A program made the position numbers and the translations under genes. From an uncultured Alphaproteobacteria bacterium (GTDB lineage Bacteria > Pseudomonadota > Alphaproteobacteria > HIMB59 > GCA-002718135), in contig CACNKX010000004.1 of assembly GCA_902621165.1 (NCBI GenBank), positions 62,001-126,000 of the forward strand: a DNA stretch of 64,000 nt, read 5' to 3'. The notes beneath the pieces were generated by a model that searched no databases, had not been told where the DNA came from, and worked only from the letters and a program-made list of their open reading frames with translations. Below are positions 27,877 through 37,349 of the stretch, piece by piece; the stretch's first letter is position 1; each line of letters begins with the position of its first letter.

Positions 27877-28605
27877 ATGAGTAAATTAACAAGATCATAT
27901 TTCTCAAAAATTAATTCAATTTTAAAGAAGATATTAAAAGAAGAAGAAAAAAAATTCTTACAGTGTGCTAAATTAATTAGTAAATCATATAAAAAAGGTG
28001 GGCAGTTATATATTTTTGGAACTGGACATTCTAGATTACTCGGAGAAGAATCATTTCACAGAGCAGGAGGTTTTGCTGCAGCTTGTCCAATAAGAGATGA
28101 TGATCTCAGTTTTAAAAAAGGAGCAAGAAAAGCCACTGCTCTAGAAAGAACTCCAAATATTGCAAAAAAAGCTCTCGCTAAATATAAAATTACCAACAAA
28201 GATGTATTAATGATTGTGTCTAATTCTGGCGTTAATCATGCGCCAGTTGAAGCAGCTTTAATTGCAAAGAAAAAAAAAATAAAAACTATTTCACTAACAT
28301 CTATTAAATTTTCTAAACAAGCTCCTCTATCTAAATTAAATAAAAGATTATTTGAAATAACGGATATATTCATTGATAATAAGATTCCACCTGGTGATGC
28401 GATTATAAATGTAAAAGATAATATGGTTGGGCCAGCTTCAACAATTACCGGTTCTTTTATTTTAAATTCTATTTTAATTGAAGTGGCAAATATCTTAAAA
28501 AACGAAAAATTATTCCCATTTTATATCAGTGTAAATATGCCAAATGCTAAAAAAAATAATGATATATTAGAGAAAAAATTTAGTAAGATTAATCCTCATT
28601 TATAA
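27877..28605 (+). CDS. SIS-domain sugar-phosphate-binding protein (UPF0309-like)
   Basis: 242 residues. The SIS fold is shown by LYIFGTGHSRLLGEE near residue 44 and LMIVSNSGVNHAPVE near residue 111; the HSRLLGEESFHRAGG pattern matches the UPF0309 group of uncharacterised sugar isomerase-domain proteins. Members bind phosphosugars and may isomerise or sense them. It sits between the transporter and nagA, so an amino-sugar phosphate is the likely ligand. It is not the etherase MurQ or the GmhA isomerase by its motifs. Confidence 0.78.
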   Translation: MSKLTRSYFSKINSILKKILKEEEKKFLQCAKLISKSYKKGGQLYIFGTGHSRLLGEESFHRAGGFAAACPIRDDDLSFKKGARKATALERTPNIAKKALAKYKITNKDVLMIVSNSGVNHAPVEAALIAKKKKIKTISLTSIKFSKQAPLSKLNKRLFEITDIFIDNKIPPGDAIINVKDNMVGPASTITGSFILNSILIEVANILKNEKLFPFYISVNMPNAKKNNDILEKKFSKINPHL

Positions 28606-28659
28606 TTTTCTAAATTTTTTTAAAAATCACGAAATTGCTATATAAGATATTGAAGTTAG

Positions 28660-29754
28660 ATGACTGATCAAAATAAAGTTAGCGGAAAAATTATAAATCA
28701 TAATTCTTCCTATATTGGTGATGTATATTTCAATGAAAAAATTATTGACTTGAAAATAAAAGACTCTGTAGATTATGATAACATTATAATTCCTGGATTT
28801 GTTGATCTACATTGTCATGGTGGTAATGGTTTTGATGTAATGGAGGGCATACAATCAATTATTGAAATGTCAAAATATCATTTGCGGCATGGGACAACTT
28901 CAATAATGCCAACTACTTGGACTAATACCTTAGAAAATACTATTTCAGCCTTAAAAGGATTTAATGAAATAAAGAGAGATAATGGTAATAATATCCTTGG
29001 CGTTCATTTAGAGGGACCTTTTATAAATCCTAATAAACTTGGTGCTCAACCAAATTTGACTGAAAAACCATCTTTAGATTTTATAAAAAAAATTCTTGAA
29101 ATTTCTGATGTAAAAATAATTACTTTAGCTCCAGAAATTGATGGAATGCAAGAATTTATAAATGATTTAGTGGAGTTAAATATTAAGATTCAATTTGGTC
29201 ACACTTTGGCAGACTTTGATTGCTGTGAAAAAATTATGAAATATCATGAAATTGGTTTTACACATTTGTATAATGCTATGTCTGGTAATGATCATAGATC
29301 CCCAGGAGTTTTATCAGCTGCTCTTTTAAAAGGAAAATATGCTGAAATAATTTGTGATAATATTCATGTTAGTAAAGAAGCAATAAAAATTGCAAAAAAA
29401 TGTATTCCTGGGTTGTATGCCATAACAGATTCTATTAACGCTAGCGGACTGAATGATGGAGAATATATTTTTGCAAAAAATAATATTAAAAAAGAAAATG
29501 ATTCAGTAAAAATTAAGTCTGACGGTACTTTAGCAGGAAGTATTGTTACTATGGATCAAACTTTTAAAAATTTAATATCAATGAATTTTTCATTAGAAGA
29601 AGCAGTTGCTTTAACTAGTTATAATGCTTCTAAATATATGAATCTAGATAATGTGGGTATAATTCAAAAAAATTTTTTAAGTAATTTTCTTATTTTAGAT
29701 AAAGAATTTAATCTTAAAGAAGTTTATTTAAGAGGAAAAAAAATTAATGTCTAG
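28660..29754 (+). CDS. nagA: N-acetylglucosamine-6-phosphate deacetylase
   Basis: 364 residues. The metal motif PGFVDLHCHGGNGFDVMEG, the metal-binding HLEGPFINP, FGHTLAD, THLYNAMSG and the catalytic Asp in YAITDS are all present. It removes acetate from GlcNAc-6-phosphate in the cytoplasm. It overlaps the deaminase gene by eight bases. A TATAAG hexamer at 28641 in the 54-base gap before it could be an internal promoter, but the evidence is weak. No GlcNAc kinase is visible in the window. Confidence 0.93.
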   Translation: MTDQNKVSGKIINHNSSYIGDVYFNEKIIDLKIKDSVDYDNIIIPGFVDLHCHGGNGFDVMEGIQSIIEMSKYHLRHGTTSIMPTTWTNTLENTISALKGFNEIKRDNGNNILGVHLEGPFINPNKLGAQPNLTEKPSLDFIKKILEISDVKIITLAPEIDGMQEFINDLVELNIKIQFGHTLADFDCCEKIMKYHEIGFTHLYNAMSGNDHRSPGVLSAALLKGKYAEIICDNIHVSKEAIKIAKKCIPGLYAITDSINASGLNDGEYIFAKNNIKKENDSVKIKSDGTLAGSIVTMDQTFKNLISMNFSLEEAVALTSYNASKYMNLDNVGIIQKNFLSNFLILDKEFNLKEVYLRGKKINV

Positions 29755-30769
29755 TTCTCAAGTTTTATTGGAAGCACTTTCAATTCCAAATAAAATTAAT
29801 CATTTTAGCTTGAATGATAAAAATAATTATCAGGAAATATCAAATTTAATATCAGAAAAAAAGATTGATTATGTTGTTACTGTTGCAAGAGGTACTTCAG
29901 ATTGTGCTGCTCTTTATTTGTCTTATATGTTTGCAAAATATCTTGGTCTACCAACGTACAGCATGCCTCCATCTATAATAACTTTAGAAGAATCAAAATT
30001 TAATTTTTCGAGAGCATTAGTTTTCATTATTTCTCAATCAGGAAAAAGTGAAGATTTGGTTGAATGTCATAAAATGGTACAAAAAATGGGAGCAAAGACT
30101 ATATTAATAAGTAATAACTTAAATAGCCCAATTGCAAACACATCCAATTATTTTTTTGATATAAATGCTGGAGAAGAAAAAAGTGTTGCAGCGACAAAAA
30201 CTTTTGTTTTGTCTTTATTGATAATTTTAAAGCTTGTTTTTAATACTCTTAATAAAAAAGATATTAATAAACAAATTGAAAAGTTAAGTGATCATTTAAT
30301 TTTAGATAATCAAAATCAATGGAATCCAAATATATTAGATAAAACTATAAGTAATGGATACATAATTAGTAGAGGTGTTGGATATGCAATTTCTAATGAA
30401 ATATCTTTAAAGTTTAAAGAGTTATGTCAAGAAATGATAGAACCTTTCAGTAGTGCTGAAGTAATGCATGGGCCAAAAAGCTTGATACAAAACTCATTCA
30501 AATTATTTACTATATCGCTTAGAGATAAAAGTGGGATGATAGTAGCAAAAGATGCTAGTCAAATTATTTCATTAACCAATCTTCACTATGAAATAACCTA
30601 TGATAAAAAATCTAACACTGAACTTCTATATAGCCCTAATGATATGATAGAGTTAGATCCAATTATAGTTCTATCAAAATTTTATCCATGGATAATTAAT
30701 TACTCTTTTCAAAAGGGATTAGATCCAGACAATCCTAGATATTTAACTAAAGTAACACAAACATTCTAA
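29747..30769 (+). CDS. Isomerising SIS-domain glucosamine-6-phosphate deaminase (NagB-II type)
   Basis: 340 residues with two SIS domains, like the isomerase half of GlmS but without a glutaminase domain. Motifs: VARGTSDCAALYLSY, SQSGKSEDLVE, GEEKSVAATKTF and ISLKFKELCQEMIEPFSSAE. In NagB-II proteins this architecture deaminates GlcN-6-phosphate to fructose-6-phosphate, completing the NagA step. AgaS-type GalN-6-phosphate deaminase is the alternative and would fit the galactokinase nearby. Coupled to nagA by overlap. Confidence 0.87.
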   Translation: MSSSQVLLEALSIPNKINHFSLNDKNNYQEISNLISEKKIDYVVTVARGTSDCAALYLSYMFAKYLGLPTYSMPPSIITLEESKFNFSRALVFIISQSGKSEDLVECHKMVQKMGAKTILISNNLNSPIANTSNYFFDINAGEEKSVAATKTFVLSLLIILKLVFNTLNKKDINKQIEKLSDHLILDNQNQWNPNILDKTISNGYIISRGVGYAISNEISLKFKELCQEMIEPFSSAEVMHGPKSLIQNSFKLFTISLRDKSGMIVAKDASQIISLTNLHYEITYDKKSNTELLYSPNDMIELDPIIVLSKFYPWIINYSFQKGLDPDNPRYLTKVTQTF

Positions 30770-30770
30770 T

Positions 30771-32384
30771 TTGAATAATATTGATATAGCAATTATTGGA
30801 GCAGGTTCTGCAGGAAGTATAATAGCAAATAAACTTCTGACTAAAACTAATTTTAATATAGTCCTTATTGAGGCTGGGCCTAAAGATAACAATCCTATCA
30901 TTGACGTTCCTCTTGGTTATGGAATGACATTTTATAATAAAAAAATTAATTGGAACTTCTACTCGGAAAAACAAGATAATTTATTCAATAGGCAAATATA
31001 TTATCCGAGAGGTAAAGTTTTAGGTGGCTCTGGCTCAATAAATGCAATGGTCTATGCAAGAGGATTAGAAACAGATTATGAAAATTGGGGTAGCAATAAG
31101 GAATGGAGTTTTGAAAATATAAAAAAAGTATACAGTTCTATGGAGCAACAAATAAATCATGATAAAGAATTTCTTACAAAAGAAAAGATTCCAGTAAATA
31201 ATGTAAGTAAGCATCATCATTCAATTTTAGAATATTTTTTTAATGCTAGTAATGAAATTGGTATTAAAAAAAATACAAATTTAACTACATCAATCGAAAA
31301 TCAAGTAGGTCATTATAATATTAATACTTACAACGGTACTAGACATTCATCATCAAAAGTATTTTTAAAGCCTGTAATAAAAAATCCAAGACTTACAATA
31401 TTAGACAATACTCAAGTTAAAAATTTAATAATTAAAGATAAAAAAATTACTGGTATTAAAATTCAAAATAAATCAATAGAACAAATCATACACTTATCTC
31501 ATGGAGCAATTTTATGTTCTGGTTCTATAATGACACCTTATTTGTTAATGCATTCTGGTATTGGTGATAAAGAACATTTAAAAAAATTTGATAAAGAAAT
31601 AGTAATTGATAATTCTAATGTTGGAAGAAATCTTCAGGATCATCTTGGGTTAGATTATTTATTTAAAACTCACCATCATTCACTAAATAAATCGTTAGGA
31701 ACTTGGCCAGGCAGAATTACTTCTGTATTAAAATATATTTATAATAGGAAAGGACCATTATCACTAAGTATTAATCAGTCTGGGGGATATGTAAATTGGA
31801 ATTCAAAACATCATTATCCCAACTTGCAGATATATTTCAATCCATTGACTTATTCTATTACTCATAAAAATAAAAGACCTCTTCTAAAAACTGACAAATT
31901 TAATGGTTTTATTATTGGTTATAATTCTTGTCGACCAAAAAGTTTGGGTAGAGTTGCATTGAACTCTCCTAATTTTGAAGATGCTCCATTAATTGATCCA
32001 AATTTTCTATCACATGAAGAAGATATATATGATGTTAAATGCGCAATTAATTTTTCTCAAGTTTTGGCGAATACAAATAGTATAAAAAAAATAAGAAATG
32101 AAAGTGTTAAGCATGATCTTTTAAATGCTACTGAAGAAGAAATGATTGATCACTTTAAATCTAATGCAGTTTCTATATATCACCCTTGTGGTACTTGTAA
32201 AATGGATGAAGATCCTAAAAAGGGAGTTGTTTCTGAAAGATTAAAAGTTCATGGAATGGAGAATCTTTGGATTGCTGATGCATCTGTTTTTCCAAATATT
32301 ACTTCTGGCAATATAAATGCCCCTGTAATGATGCTTGCTAATCTTGGAAGTAAATTTATTATTGAGGATTTAAATAAGATTTAA
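30771..32384 (+). CDS. GMC-family FAD oxidoreductase (choline-dehydrogenase-like)
   Basis: 537 residues from a TTG start one base after the previous stop; no other start precedes the FAD motif IIGAGSAGSIIANK. GMC signatures are PRGKVLGGSGSINAMVYARG and GAILCSGSIMTPYLLMHSGI; the catalytic His is in YHPCGTCKM and the Asn in NINAPVM. Family members oxidise alcohols or sugars. In an amino-sugar operon a sugar or alcohol dehydrogenase role is more likely than choline oxidation, but this is inference. Followed three bases later by an enolase-superfamily gene. Confidence 0.88.
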   Translation: MNNIDIAIIGAGSAGSIIANKLLTKTNFNIVLIEAGPKDNNPIIDVPLGYGMTFYNKKINWNFYSEKQDNLFNRQIYYPRGKVLGGSGSINAMVYARGLETDYENWGSNKEWSFENIKKVYSSMEQQINHDKEFLTKEKIPVNNVSKHHHSILEYFFNASNEIGIKKNTNLTTSIENQVGHYNINTYNGTRHSSSKVFLKPVIKNPRLTILDNTQVKNLIIKDKKITGIKIQNKSIEQIIHLSHGAILCSGSIMTPYLLMHSGIGDKEHLKKFDKEIVIDNSNVGRNLQDHLGLDYLFKTHHHSLNKSLGTWPGRITSVLKYIYNRKGPLSLSINQSGGYVNWNSKHHYPNLQIYFNPLTYSITHKNKRPLLKTDKFNGFIIGYNSCRPKSLGRVALNSPNFEDAPLIDPNFLSHEEDIYDVKCAINFSQVLANTNSIKKIRNESVKHDLLNATEEEMIDHFKSNAVSIYHPCGTCKMDEDPKKGVVSERLKVHGMENLWIADASVFPNITSGNINAPVMMLANLGSKFIIEDLNKI

Positions 32385-32387
32385 TTC

Positions 32388-33488
32388 ATGAAAATAGTTA
32401 AACTTGAAACATTCACAAAACCATATGTAAGTTTTGTAAAAATAACAGTTGAGGATGGTTCAATTGGTTATGGTCAAATGTCAACTTATCATGCAGATAT
32501 AACAGCTCAAATTTTTCATAAACAAGTAGCACCCTGGGTTATAGGAAAAGAATATTTTGATTTCGATGATTTAGAAGATTTTGTCTTTGAAAGAGAGCAT
32601 AAATTTCCAGGATCCTATCTTTTACGTGCAATTGCTGGTTTAGATACAGCCTTGTGGGATTTGAAAGGTAAAATCGAAAGTAAACCTGTAGTCTCATTGA
32701 TAGGAGGATCTCCAGGAAATTTAAGAATATATGGTTCATCAATGAAAAGAGATATTACACCGAATGATGAAGCAAATAGATTTAAAAAACTCTTTGATGA
32801 AAAGGGTGTTGATGCATTTAAATTTAGAGTTGGTTCAGAATGTGGAAGAGGGATCGATGAATGGGAAGGAAGAACGACTAGTATAGTAAAAACAATAAAT
32901 TCGACTCTAGATAAAAGTGTAATTAAGATGGTCGACGCAAACAGTTGTTATAGCTCTGTTCAAGCAATAGAAATTGGGAAACTTTTAGAAGATAATGATG
33001 TTACTCATTTTGAAGAACCTTGCCCTTACTGGAAACCAGAAGAAACAAAAAAAGTTACTGATAGTTTGAAGATAGACGTTACTGGGGGAGAACAAGATTG
33101 TGATCTCAGAATTTGGAGAGATATGGTTAAAAGAAAAATTGTAAATATTTTTCAGCCAGATGTTATGTACATGGGGGGATTAACAAAAGCTTTGAAGGTT
33201 GCGAAAATTATTGAAAAGGGTGGTTTTATATGCACTCCACATACAGCTAATTTATCTTTAGTAACAATTTGTACAATGCATTTTTTAAAAGCAATAAATA
33301 ATTCAGGTCCCTATCTTGAATTTTCAATTGAAGGTAAAGATTATTATCCATGGCAACAGAATTTATTTTTAGGCGATCCTTTTAAAATATCTGATGGAAT
33401 GGTTAAAATTGAAGATACTCCTGGTTGGGGTATAGAGATTAATCCTGATTGGTTAGAGAAATCAGAATATAAAAAGACAGAAATATAA
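32388..33488 (+). CDS. Enolase-superfamily dehydratase/racemase (MR/MLE type)
   Basis: 366 residues. The capping domain (about 1-115) precedes a barrel with metal ligands in MVDANSCY, HFEEPCPYW and TGGEQD. The KxK-equivalent is FKFR, so the second base is Arg, and His in CTPHTAN with Asp in FQPDVMY completes a mandelate-racemase-subgroup His-Asp pair. Such enzymes dehydrate aldonic or aldaric acids. With the GMC oxidase upstream it could form an oxidise-then-dehydrate route. Substrate unknown. Confidence 0.87.
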   Translation: MKIVKLETFTKPYVSFVKITVEDGSIGYGQMSTYHADITAQIFHKQVAPWVIGKEYFDFDDLEDFVFEREHKFPGSYLLRAIAGLDTALWDLKGKIESKPVVSLIGGSPGNLRIYGSSMKRDITPNDEANRFKKLFDEKGVDAFKFRVGSECGRGIDEWEGRTTSIVKTINSTLDKSVIKMVDANSCYSSVQAIEIGKLLEDNDVTHFEEPCPYWKPEETKKVTDSLKIDVTGGEQDCDLRIWRDMVKRKIVNIFQPDVMYMGGLTKALKVAKIIEKGGFICTPHTANLSLVTICTMHFLKAINNSGPYLEFSIEGKDYYPWQQNLFLGDPFKISDGMVKIEDTPGWGIEINPDWLEKSEYKKTEI

Positions 33489-33492
33489 AATA

Positions 33493-34152
33493 ATGATTAA
33501 AAATATAATTTTTGATTTTGATGGAGTAATAGTTGATAGTGAGGTCTTAGCTTCTAAGGCATTTTCCAAATATTTTAGTAAATTTGATCAATCTATTAAA
33601 GAGGAGCAATTCTATAAATATGCTGGAAAAAAAACAGTCGAAGTAATAGATTTATTATCTGATAAATATAAGATTGAAAACAAAGAAAAATTTACAAATG
33701 AAATATTTGATATTGTTTCAGAAGTTTATTCCAAGGATTTAAAACTAGTTGATGGAGCAAAAGATTATATTAGTAAATCAGATAGAAATCACTTTATTGG
33801 ATCTAACAGTAATAAGGATAGAATTTTCGATGGATTGAAGCTTGTTGGGTTAGATAAATTTTTTTTGAGTAATCAGGTTTATTCATTCGATATGGTAAAA
33901 AGACCAAAACCTGATCCAGATATATACTTAAAGGTTTTAAATGATAATTCACTTATTAGAGAAGAGTCAGTCATTATTGAAGATAGTGGCGTAGGTGTTA
34001 AAGCAGCAACTGCAGCAGGAGTAAGGGTATTTGGTCTTACTGCAGGAAAACATTGGCATTCAGATAGAGATACAAATGAATTATTTGACAATGGTGCTTT
34101 GAATGTATTTAGTGATTATGAAAGTTTAGGTAAGGCAATAGAGGAGCTTTAA
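33493..34152 (+). CDS. HAD-superfamily phosphatase (beta-phosphoglucomutase-like)
   Basis: 219 residues. Motif I is IFDFDGVIVDSE with the nucleophile Asp and a helical cap after it; motif II Ser/Asn is FIGSNSN, the Lys motif is KRPKPDPD, and motif IV is IIEDSGVGVKAA. The length and cap are those of sugar-phosphate phosphatases or phosphoglucomutases. It is four bases after the dehydratase and directly abuts the next gene. It may dephosphorylate a sugar phosphate of this pathway. Confidence 0.87.
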   Translation: MIKNIIFDFDGVIVDSEVLASKAFSKYFSKFDQSIKEEQFYKYAGKKTVEVIDLLSDKYKIENKEKFTNEIFDIVSEVYSKDLKLVDGAKDYISKSDRNHFIGSNSNKDRIFDGLKLVGLDKFFLSNQVYSFDMVKRPKPDPDIYLKVLNDNSLIREESVIIEDSGVGVKAATAAGVRVFGLTAGKHWHSDRDTNELFDNGALNVFSDYESLGKAIEEL

Positions 34153-34611
34153 ATGGGGCCAGATGTAAAAGGAAATCCACTTTATATTTCAGTCTATCTT
34201 TTGATAGCCTCCTATATTTTAGGTGAATTTATTTTTCCTAAATATCCACTGCTATATATTCTTAATCTTTTTGGATTATTAATTATAATTTTAATGCCAA
34301 TTGTATTTTTTTCGTCAAGAAATGCATTTAATGCACATGAAGAAAAATTACCTCCTCAAACTGAAACAAATAGAATTATAAAAACTGGAATTTATGCTTA
34401 CTCTAGAAATCCAATTTATCTATGTTTTGTTTTATTTCATTTTGGTATGTTTCTTACTTTTGAAAACATTATGTATTTTATTTGTTCTATAGGATTATTT
34501 TTTTGGTTAAATAATTTTGTAATATACGAAGAGGAAAAATATTTAAAAGATAAATTTGGGGATGAATTTGTAAGATATTGTAATTCGGTTAAAAGATGGA
34601 TTTTTTTCTAG
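34153..34611 (+). CDS. Small membrane methyltransferase-like protein (ICMT/PEMT family)
   Basis: 152 residues, about four predicted membrane helices. The C-terminal half carries the isoprenylcysteine methyltransferase/PEMT-like motif GIYAYSRNPIYLCFVLFHFG and a later EEEKYLKDKFGDEFVRYCNSV, which bind S-adenosylmethionine in relatives. Bacterial members methylate lipids or unknown small targets. The start codon directly abuts the HAD stop. Its presence at the end of a sugar operon is unexplained. The stop overlaps the convergent kinase by four bases. Confidence 0.8.
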   Translation: MGPDVKGNPLYISVYLLIASYILGEFIFPKYPLLYILNLFGLLIIILMPIVFFSSRNAFNAHEEKLPPQTETNRIIKTGIYAYSRNPIYLCFVLFHFGMFLTFENIMYFICSIGLFFWLNNFVIYEEEKYLKDKFGDEFVRYCNSVKRWIFF

Positions 34612-35468
34612 TTAAAATTTATTGAAGAAATTTTATGATTTTTTTCAAATTTAATAACGATCTGAGCTTTTTTATTTAGATCCTTCATCATCCATTTAGT
34701 TATTTTCTCATAATGTTGAACAAAATATTTAATTTCATTTGGAGTCATTCTTTTTGATTTTTTGTTTTTTGATTGATTAGTTTTTTCCTGCTTTAACCTC
34801 CATTTGAAAACATTACCAAAAGAGGATGTCTTCAAAAAAATAAGTTCATCGAATAATTTAAATAATTTTTTATATTCTAATTTTAATTTATTATTATAGA
34901 AATTTCTCCACTTATATTTTGGATCTTTAATTTTTTCTAAATTATTTATATTTTTATGAAGAATTTTTTTTGGAATTTCTGTACTTCCACAACACCAACC
35001 TTCTAAGAAAAGAATATCACATTTAGTTTTAGTTATTTTTGTTGATTTAGTCGTATCATCAATCAACTTATCAAATAGAGGCGATGTGATAGGGTATTTA
35101 CTTTTATTGAATTGTTTTATATTTTTAATTAATTTTTCAATATCATGTGTTCCAGGAACACCTCGAGTTATTAACAATTGATGTATTTTATTTGATAATT
35201 GAGATCGTTGTTTTCTTGATAAATAATAATTATCTAAACTAAGCAAAAGTATTTTCTTATTATAAAACTTTTCAATAGTTTTAGAGATAATATTAATAAA
35301 TGATGATTTTCCAATACCCTGAGAGCCTCCAAATAGGAATTTTTTCGATTTACTAGAGCAAATATAATTTATGATTGGAATTAATTTATCTTCTATATAC
35401 TTTTTGGAATATTTTTTATTATATGTTTTATGTATTTCTATTTGAATATAGTCTATTAATGCACTCAT
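34608..35468 (-). CDS. P-loop kinase, D-glycerate 3-kinase-like
   Basis: 286 residues. Walker A is GGSQGIGKSS (about 48-57); the segment LLSLDNYYLSRKQRSQLSNK followed by TRGVPGTHD matches the glycerate 3-kinase group of uridine-kinase-like proteins, including plant GLYK. LFLEGWCCGS is the Walker-B region. It would make 3-phosphoglycerate from D-glycerate. It is Lys-rich, including a KTNQSKNKKSKR stretch. Divergent from the HAD gene by 32 bases; the glycerol-related GlpD nearby supports a C3 role. Confidence 0.78.
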   Translation of the reverse strand: MSALIDYIQIEIHKTYNKKYSKKYIEDKLIPIINYICSSKSKKFLFGGSQGIGKSSFINIISKTIEKFYNKKILLLSLDNYYLSRKQRSQLSNKIHQLLITRGVPGTHDIEKLIKNIKQFNKSKYPITSPLFDKLIDDTTKSTKITKTKCDILFLEGWCCGSTEIPKKILHKNINNLEKIKDPKYKWRNFYNNKLKLEYKKLFKLFDELIFLKTSSFGNVFKWRLKQEKTNQSKNKKSKRMTPNEIKYFVQHYEKITKWMMKDLNKKAQIVIKFEKNHKISSINFN

Positions 35469-35500
35469 TTAATATTTATTTATAAACAAAATACTTATAC

Positions 35501-36106
35501 ATGAAATTTCTTTTTGATTTAGGTGGTGTTTTTTTTGATTGGGACCCTCATTATTTTTATAAAGATGTAATTAAAGACAAAGAAGAAAGAGACAATTTTC
35601 TCAATAATATTTGCAATGATGAATGGAATATCCAACAAGATGCTGGAAGACTTATAAAAGATGCTGAAACTGATCTAATCAAAACTTATCCTGATTATGA
35701 AGATAAAATTAAATTATATTATAAAAATCATCATAAAATGTTCAGAAAAATTTTTCAGTATTCAGTGGATGTTTTAGAGCATTTAAAAAATAAAAAATAT
35801 GAGTGTTATGTTTTGTCAAATTGGTCTTGGGAAACATTTCAAGGTATGGATAAAAAATATCCATTCTTAAATAAATTTGATGGCCTAATAATATCTGGAA
35901 AAGAAAAATTGGTTAAACCTAATGCTGAAATATATAAATTAGCTACAAGTCGTTTTAATCTAATTCCAGAGGAAACTGTATTTATTGATGATAAAAAAGA
36001 GAATATTGAGGCTGCAAAGAAACTTGGTTTTTTAACTATACATTTAACTGACCCTGAAATAATAATTCACGAAATTAATAGATTTATTAAATTTAAGCAT
36101 GAATGA
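35501..36106 (+). CDS. HAD-superfamily hydrolase (YihX-like)
   Basis: 201 residues. Motif I is FLFDLGGVFFDWDP, the Ser motif is YVLSNWSWE, the Lys motif is KLVKPNAEIY and motif IV is VFIDDKKENIEAA. This is the haloacid-dehalogenase/alpha-glucose-1-phosphatase-like group with a short helical cap. It overlaps glpD by eight bases, so both are co-translated. A phosphatase for a sugar or glycerol phosphate is plausible. Confidence 0.83.
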   Translation: MKFLFDLGGVFFDWDPHYFYKDVIKDKEERDNFLNNICNDEWNIQQDAGRLIKDAETDLIKTYPDYEDKIKLYYKNHHKMFRKIFQYSVDVLEHLKNKKYECYVLSNWSWETFQGMDKKYPFLNKFDGLIISGKEKLVKPNAEIYKLATSRFNLIPEETVFIDDKKENIEAAKKLGFLTIHLTDPEIIIHEINRFIKFKHE

Positions 36107-37250
36107 AACTTTTGATATTTTAGTTATTGGTGGAGGTATTAATGGTGCTGGAATTGTTAGAGATGCATCAGGCAGAAATTTAAAAGTTTGTTTAGTTGAA
36201 AAAAACACAGTTGGCTCAGCCACTTCATCTTGGTCTACAAAATTAATACACGGCGGATTAAGGTATCTTGAAAATTATGAATTTCGCCTTGTACGTGAAT
36301 CTCTCAAGGAAAGAGAGGTAATTAAAAAAATTGCCAGTAATATAACAACACCATTACCTTTTATTATACCTTATCAAAAATCTTTAAGACCTAAATGGTT
36401 AATTAAATTAGGATTATTTTTATATGATAATATTGGCGGCAAAATGACTATACCAAAATCTTCAACTATAAATATTAAAAAGGAAATTCCTAACATTTTA
36501 AAAGATCAATTTAAAATTGGTTTCCAATATTATGATTTACAAGTTGACGATAAAAAACTCGTTCAGTTAAATGTTGAAGATGCAAAGAAAAAAGGTGCTA
36601 TTATTATTCAAAATAGAAAAGTTATAGATGCAAAACGAAATAAAAATATTTGGGATATAGCTTTAGATGATAATACTATACTTAAATCTAAAATTCTTAT
36701 TAATGCTGCTGGACCTTGGATAAATGAAGTTTTAAGTAATGTTATTAAATTAAATTCAAATAAATCAATTCGACTTGTAAAAGGTAGTCACATAATAACT
36801 AAAAGTCTTTATAGTCAGAAAAAAGCTTTCACTTTACAAAATGAAGATAACAGAATAATTTTTGTTATACCTTATAAAGAGGAATATTCCCTTATTGGCA
36901 CCACCGAAACAGAAGTCTTTTCACCAGAAAATCCAAAAATTGATGAAAGTGAAATTGATTATTTATTAAATTCAGTAAATAAATATTTCATTAAACAAAT
37001 ATCGAGAGATGATGTGGTAAGTTCTTATTCTGGAATTAGACCACTTATTGAAGATTTCAAAGAAGCATCAAAAGTTACTAGAGACTATATATTCGACTTA
37101 AATGAGGATGGTTCACAGGCGCCATTATTAAACATCTATGGAGGAAAATTAACGACGTATAGAAAATTAGCTGAAAATGTTCTTTTAACTCTTAATAAAC
37201 ACATTCCAATAAATAAGGAAAATTCTTGGACTGCGAAACAAAAACTATAA
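36099..37250 (+). CDS. glpD: FAD glycerol-3-phosphate dehydrogenase, C-terminally truncated
   Basis: 383 residues. FAD-binding VIGGGINGAGIVRDASGR, the SSWSTKLIHGGLRYLENYE segment and IYGGKLTTYRKLAE are diagnostic of GlpD, which oxidises glycerol-3-phosphate to dihydroxyacetone phosphate at the membrane. Full-length relatives have about 500 or more residues; here the frame stops at SWTAKQKL, just after the catalytic domain, so the ~120-residue C-terminal domain is absent and no continuation is visible in another frame. It may be a short natural variant or a recent truncation; the catalytic core looks intact. Confidence 0.87.
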   Translation: MNETFDILVIGGGINGAGIVRDASGRNLKVCLVEKNTVGSATSSWSTKLIHGGLRYLENYEFRLVRESLKEREVIKKIASNITTPLPFIIPYQKSLRPKWLIKLGLFLYDNIGGKMTIPKSSTINIKKEIPNILKDQFKIGFQYYDLQVDDKKLVQLNVEDAKKKGAIIIQNRKVIDAKRNKNIWDIALDDNTILKSKILINAAGPWINEVLSNVIKLNSNKSIRLVKGSHIITKSLYSQKKAFTLQNEDNRIIFVIPYKEEYSLIGTTETEVFSPENPKIDESEIDYLLNSVNKYFIKQISRDDVVSSYSGIRPLIEDFKEASKVTRDYIFDLNEDGSQAPLLNIYGGKLTTYRKLAENVLLTLNKHIPINKENSWTAKQKL

Positions 37251-37284
37251 TTGGTATCCCTCTTAAATAACTTTTCAAATTTGG

Positions 37285-37349
37285 TGGGCAGAAAAGTTTT
37301 ATAAGAGGAATACTTCTTATAGGAGGAAATAATATGAACCCTCTGCCCA
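37285..37349 (+). repeat. Nested hairpins around an orphan ribosome site
   Basis: An outer 8-bp stem (TGGGCAGA 37285-37292 with 37342-37349) encloses an inner stem (37301-37308 with 37313-37320, one G-U pair on the + strand) with a four-base loop. AGGAGG at 37321-37326 and the ATG at 37334 sit between the inner stem and the outer right arm. This structured stretch occupies the middle of the 195-base gap between glpD and the AglK terminator. Confidence 0.5.
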
